Origin: Bolinopsis microptera
Taxonomy: Eukaryota; Ctenophora; Tentaculata; Lobata; Bolinopsidae
Reading direction: 5' to 3'
Assembly (NCBI RefSeq): GCF_026151205.1
Contig: NC_087077.1
Location: 8,547,983-8,611,982, forward strand
Length of the DNA: 64,000 nucleotides
This document shows positions 61,304 to 64,000 of this stretch, piece after piece. Under the pieces are notes generated by a model, which had not been told where the DNA came from, did not search any database, and saw nothing but the letters and a program-made list of their open reading frames with translations. Each line of letters opens with the position of its first letter. The stretch's first letter is position 1. The translations under genes and the position numbers were made by a program.

Positions 61304-62911
61304 CTATGCTATTACTGGTCTCTTGACTAACTCCCAATCATCTGTCCATATGGTATTGTTTCTGGACAAATAGATGGTATACGATGCCCTCAGGCTGATC
61401 TCAGCGATCTTCATGCAGGCCTTCTTCTTCTCTTTGTTGTTTACGTTCAGGTGGTTCATAAAGGTTGGGAGGCTATAGTTGTAAATGCCTCGAGCTCCCA
61501 CTTCTACTGTCTGGAGCTTGCAAGCCCATCCGTTGGCTTCTATCTCTTCTGTCAGCTGCTGATATCTCTTCATCTTTCGCTTCTCTTGATCAGCAAAGTT
61601 CTGCTCATTTCCACAAGTCAGCTCCATTAGATAAACCTTCTTTGCTTTATCTGAATAGATCACTACATCAGGTCTTAGTGGTGTAGCTGCAATGTGCTGC
61701 GGGAAGTTCCTCTGTCTCTCATCCTCATCAAATATTATCTTCCAGTCGTTGGCATCTGAAAAGAAATATCTTTTGGTCTTATGATGAGTTGGGTCAGCTA
61801 AGGTAACCTTCTCGCGCTTATTGCCTGCCTTGTGAAAGACCGACGGTGCCCTCTTCGATTCCTTGGCGATGTCGGAATTAAACTCTTCAATCTGTGATGA
61901 AACAGTCTTCATGATTTCACGTAGGACCTGATCATGGCGCCAGTTGAAACGTCCCTGTCTCAGTGCAACCTTGCAGAACGTGAGGATATGATTGAGTGTC
62001 CCTTGTTTGCTGCAGAGTTTACAGTTTCCTGAAACGGCTTTATTCCAAAGCTTTAGGTTGCTAGGTGTTGACGCAGTGTCATGGATAGCATTGACATGAA
62101 ACTTTAACAGTTCCGGACTAAGTTGATAGATCAGGTTATTCCACGTGGTGTCAAATGTCATTGTATTTTCCCATGTGAGAAAGAGGTTTTGCCGCTTTTT
62201 GTCAAAAAGTGAACAAATAAGTGTCTCTTCATCAAAGGTCCTCACCATGTTGGTTAGCAGTTTCCTCTCTGATGTGTCCTCATATCTTGTCCCATACCCG
62301 AGGCCAGTTGTACCAACTGCAGGTTTTCCAACTAACTCTTGGAAGTAAAGTTGGCGCTGACGGTCTTTCAGCTCTTTGGGATAAGACCACATCTTCTGTG
62401 TGTCTGCAATAGCCTTATGGTTAGAGTACACTTTTTTGATGTAGGGGTCACTTGAGTTACAAAGTTGGTGTCCCTTAATAAGTTGGATGACTTTGTACTC
62501 AGTGCAGATGTTTTTCAGCTGCAATCCTTTTTGGTCTCTACTCCTGTAGAGGACGGTGGTGGTACAAGGATGCGCAATCCCTAGCCACTTCTTAAGGTAT
62601 CTGTTACACAGTGCCTCAAGCTCTCTCACAAATGTGATGGGTAGGTTATAAACAGTAAACCCCCATGACATCTTACTAATGATGAGGTGGTTATACACCC
62701 ACGCCTTCATTGGACCGGTGATTTCATCATTAGACGTTGTTTCCAAAAGGTCCTCTAACTTCTTCTTAATCATGGACCGAATTTCCTTCACCTCAAGATC
62801 TACATACATGTACATTCCTAGGAACTTCATTGGTGCTTGGATAATGGACGGCACCTGTTGTTCGCTTAGTACAAACTCTGCATCATAGGTATTGTACTTT
62901 CCTCCAGTAGT
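61304..62911 (-). CDS. RLE-type (R2/NeSL-like) LINE, 3' half of ORF
   Basis: An open minus-strand frame continues upstream of the first Met (62854) to 62911, where a stop marks the truncation. Numbered from that Met (516 aa): residues 1-110, RT thumb region (PMKFLG, then KWLGIAHP); 278-294, a C-x2-C...H-x4-C zinc knuckle (CKLC...HILTFC) followed by GRFNWRHDQVLRE; 394-412, the restriction-like endonuclease core RPD...ELT; 448-455, TVEVGARG. This order is diagnostic of LINEs with a C-terminal PD-(D/E)XK-type endonuclease. The fingers and palm with the RT catalytic motif are missing, as expected for a 5'-truncated insertion. The frame is intact, so the insertion is fairly young. Confidence 0.85.
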   Translation of the reverse strand, partial: TTGGKYNTYDAEFVLSEQQVPSIIQAPMKFLGMYMYVDLEVKEIRSMIKKKLEDLLETTSNDEITGPMKAWVYNHLIISKMSWGFTVYNLPITFVRELEALCNRYLKKWLGIAHPCTTTVLYRSRDQKGLQLKNICTEYKVIQLIKGHQLCNSSDPYIKKVYSNHKAIADTQKMWSYPKELKDRQRQLYFQELVGKPAVGTTGLGYGTRYEDTSERKLLTNMVRTFDEETLICSLFDKKRQNLFLTWENTMTFDTTWNNLIYQLSPELLKFHVNAIHDTASTPSNLKLWNKAVSGNCKLCSKQGTLNHILTFCKVALRQGRFNWRHDQVLREIMKTVSSQIEEFNSDIAKESKRAPSVFHKAGNKREKVTLADPTHHKTKRYFFSDANDWKIIFDEDERQRNFPQHIAATPLRPDVVIYSDKAKKVYLMELTCGNEQNFADQEKRKMKRYQQLTEEIEANGWACKLQTVEVGARGIYNYSLPTFMNHLNVNNKEKKKACMKIAEISLRASYTIYLSRNNTIWTDDWELVKRPVIA

Positions 62912-62989
62912 TTAAGAGAAATGAATAGGTTAAATTGAAAGTTTATACTTTTGAAATAATAAAAAAACAGTTTGTCACGAAAATTCTTA

Positions 62990-64000
62990 AAATTTCTGGT
63001 TGATAGACAAATACGTGAATAACAAAGGACAAAGACTCTATTCTTGTTTCGTGGATTTTCGCAAAGCTTTCGACTCCATCAGTCGTGAAGCTCTTCTGTA
63101 CAAGCTCTCAACCCTTGGTATAGATGGAAAATTCCTAAAATGTCTAGAACATATGTACAAGAATTCCAAAGCTAAGATCAAGCTGATCGCTAAAATATCA
63201 GACTCATTTGATATTCTTGCAGGTACGGAGCAGGGCCACCCAATGAGCCCCGAACTATTCAAAACTTACATCCACGAACTTTCGGAACGACTGAACAGTG
63301 TTCAAGACATCTCAAGTCCATTGCTGAATGAAACTATTCTGACCCACCTCTTGTGGGCAGATGATCTTGTCCTCCTCGCACTTTCGAAAGAAAGTCTTCA
63401 GGTCATGATCTCTGAACTTGAGTCATTCTGCAGAGAATGGGGGCTCACGGTGAACACCAAGAAAACCGCCATCATGATTTTTAATAAAAGTGGAAGGCAA
63501 CTCAAAGAGAGTTACGGTTTTCAGTACATGGGAGCAACAATCCCATCAGCGAAAACATATTGCTATTTAGGGATCACCTTCTCACTGTCGGGCAGCTTTA
63601 AGACAGCACTAAACCTTCTGCGACAAAAAGCTCTCCGGGCATACTTTGGACTGAAAAGTGAAGTAGACCTTAACAATATATCCAAGGTCGCAGTTCTTAA
63701 ACTGCTCGACTCCCTGCCAGTTGTATCGTACGGAGTGGAAGTCTGGATCAGCAGTAGCTCAGGAATTAAGGCTTTTGCCAGCACAACTGACAATACGAAG
63801 CAATCCCCACTGGCAGGCATTGCAGCTGACCCATTCGAAAGAATGCACCTCGCCATCCTTAAATGGACCCTTGGAGTTGGCAAATCTACATCCAACGCAG
63901 CTGTTTGGGGAGACTGCGGAAGAACCCCTATTGTAGTTCGATATGTTAAACAAGTCACCGATTTCCATAATCGCCTTGCAAGACTTGAACTAGAAGACTC
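62990..64000 (+). CDS. LINE reverse transcriptase fragment, runs off the window
   Basis: Open plus frame from 63000 to the window end (333 codons, no stop). It encodes CFVDFRKAFDSISREALLYK, the palm block; GTEQGHPMSPELF; LLWADDLVLLAL, the catalytic block with Trp for the usual Tyr before ADD; and LGITFSLSG, the next RT block. A stop in frame just upstream marks the 5' truncation. Motifs suit a non-LTR RT, but the clade cannot be set without the endonuclease. It lies head-to-head with the RLE-type fragment about 80 bp away and is a different family. Confidence 0.85.

Overview
This window is AT-rich animal nuclear DNA. Two conserved multi-exon animal genes have canonical GT-AG introns of about 100 bp to 3.5 kb. 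The rest is non-LTR retrotransposon pieces with animal-type domains, many short TA-, TTAA- or 8-bp-target DNA transposons, and long microsatellites and minisatellites. I see no prokaryotic operon structure. The most that can be said of the host is a non-vertebrate animal, probably marine; I cannot name the species.

Layout. Positions 1-32 kb hold no gene I can identify with confidence. They contain minisatellites (42-bp, 15-bp and 42-bp units), GA/CT microsatellites, a tRNA-derived SINE-like element, and at least five non-autonomous DNA transposons. A possible small minus-strand gene at 12.6-13.0 kb has a broken, inverted copy at 3.6-4.2 kb. Positions 32.2-45.9 kb carry 16 exons of a type IV diacylglycerol kinase (DGK zeta/iota class): two C1 domains, basic linker, catalytic and accessory domains, ankyrin repeats and a C-terminal PDZ-ligand-like tail. 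The 5' exons are not seen. Its introns hold a 3-kb palindromic transposon, an E-box array and a decayed membrane-protein pseudogene. Positions 46-54 kb are gene-free and dense in nested inverted-repeat elements, including tiny GC-rich elements with 8-bp target duplications. Positions 54.7-56.9 kb carry the VHS domain, a proline-rich linker and the start of the GAT domain of a TOM1-like endosomal sorting adaptor. The rest of that gene is not visible. At 57.35 and 60.57 kb are two paralogous small secreted Cys-containing proteins, separated by a 2.2-kb transposon. At 61.3-64 kb are two unrelated, head-to-head LINE fragments: an RLE-type (R2/NeSL-like) 3' half on the minus strand and a reverse transcriptase running off the window on the plus strand.

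The genes do not form a pathway. The DGK removes diacylglycerol signal and the TOM1-like protein sorts ubiquitinated cargo; the link is only position. The most unusual signal is a pair of transposons (7.8-9.4 kb and 57.9-60.1 kb). They share the same outer 12-bp ends but have unrelated interiors. Each interior is packed with about 15 dispersed copies of its own short motif, and both motif types end in TCACA.

Limits: all boundaries were read by eye. Family assignments rest on recognised motifs, not database searches.
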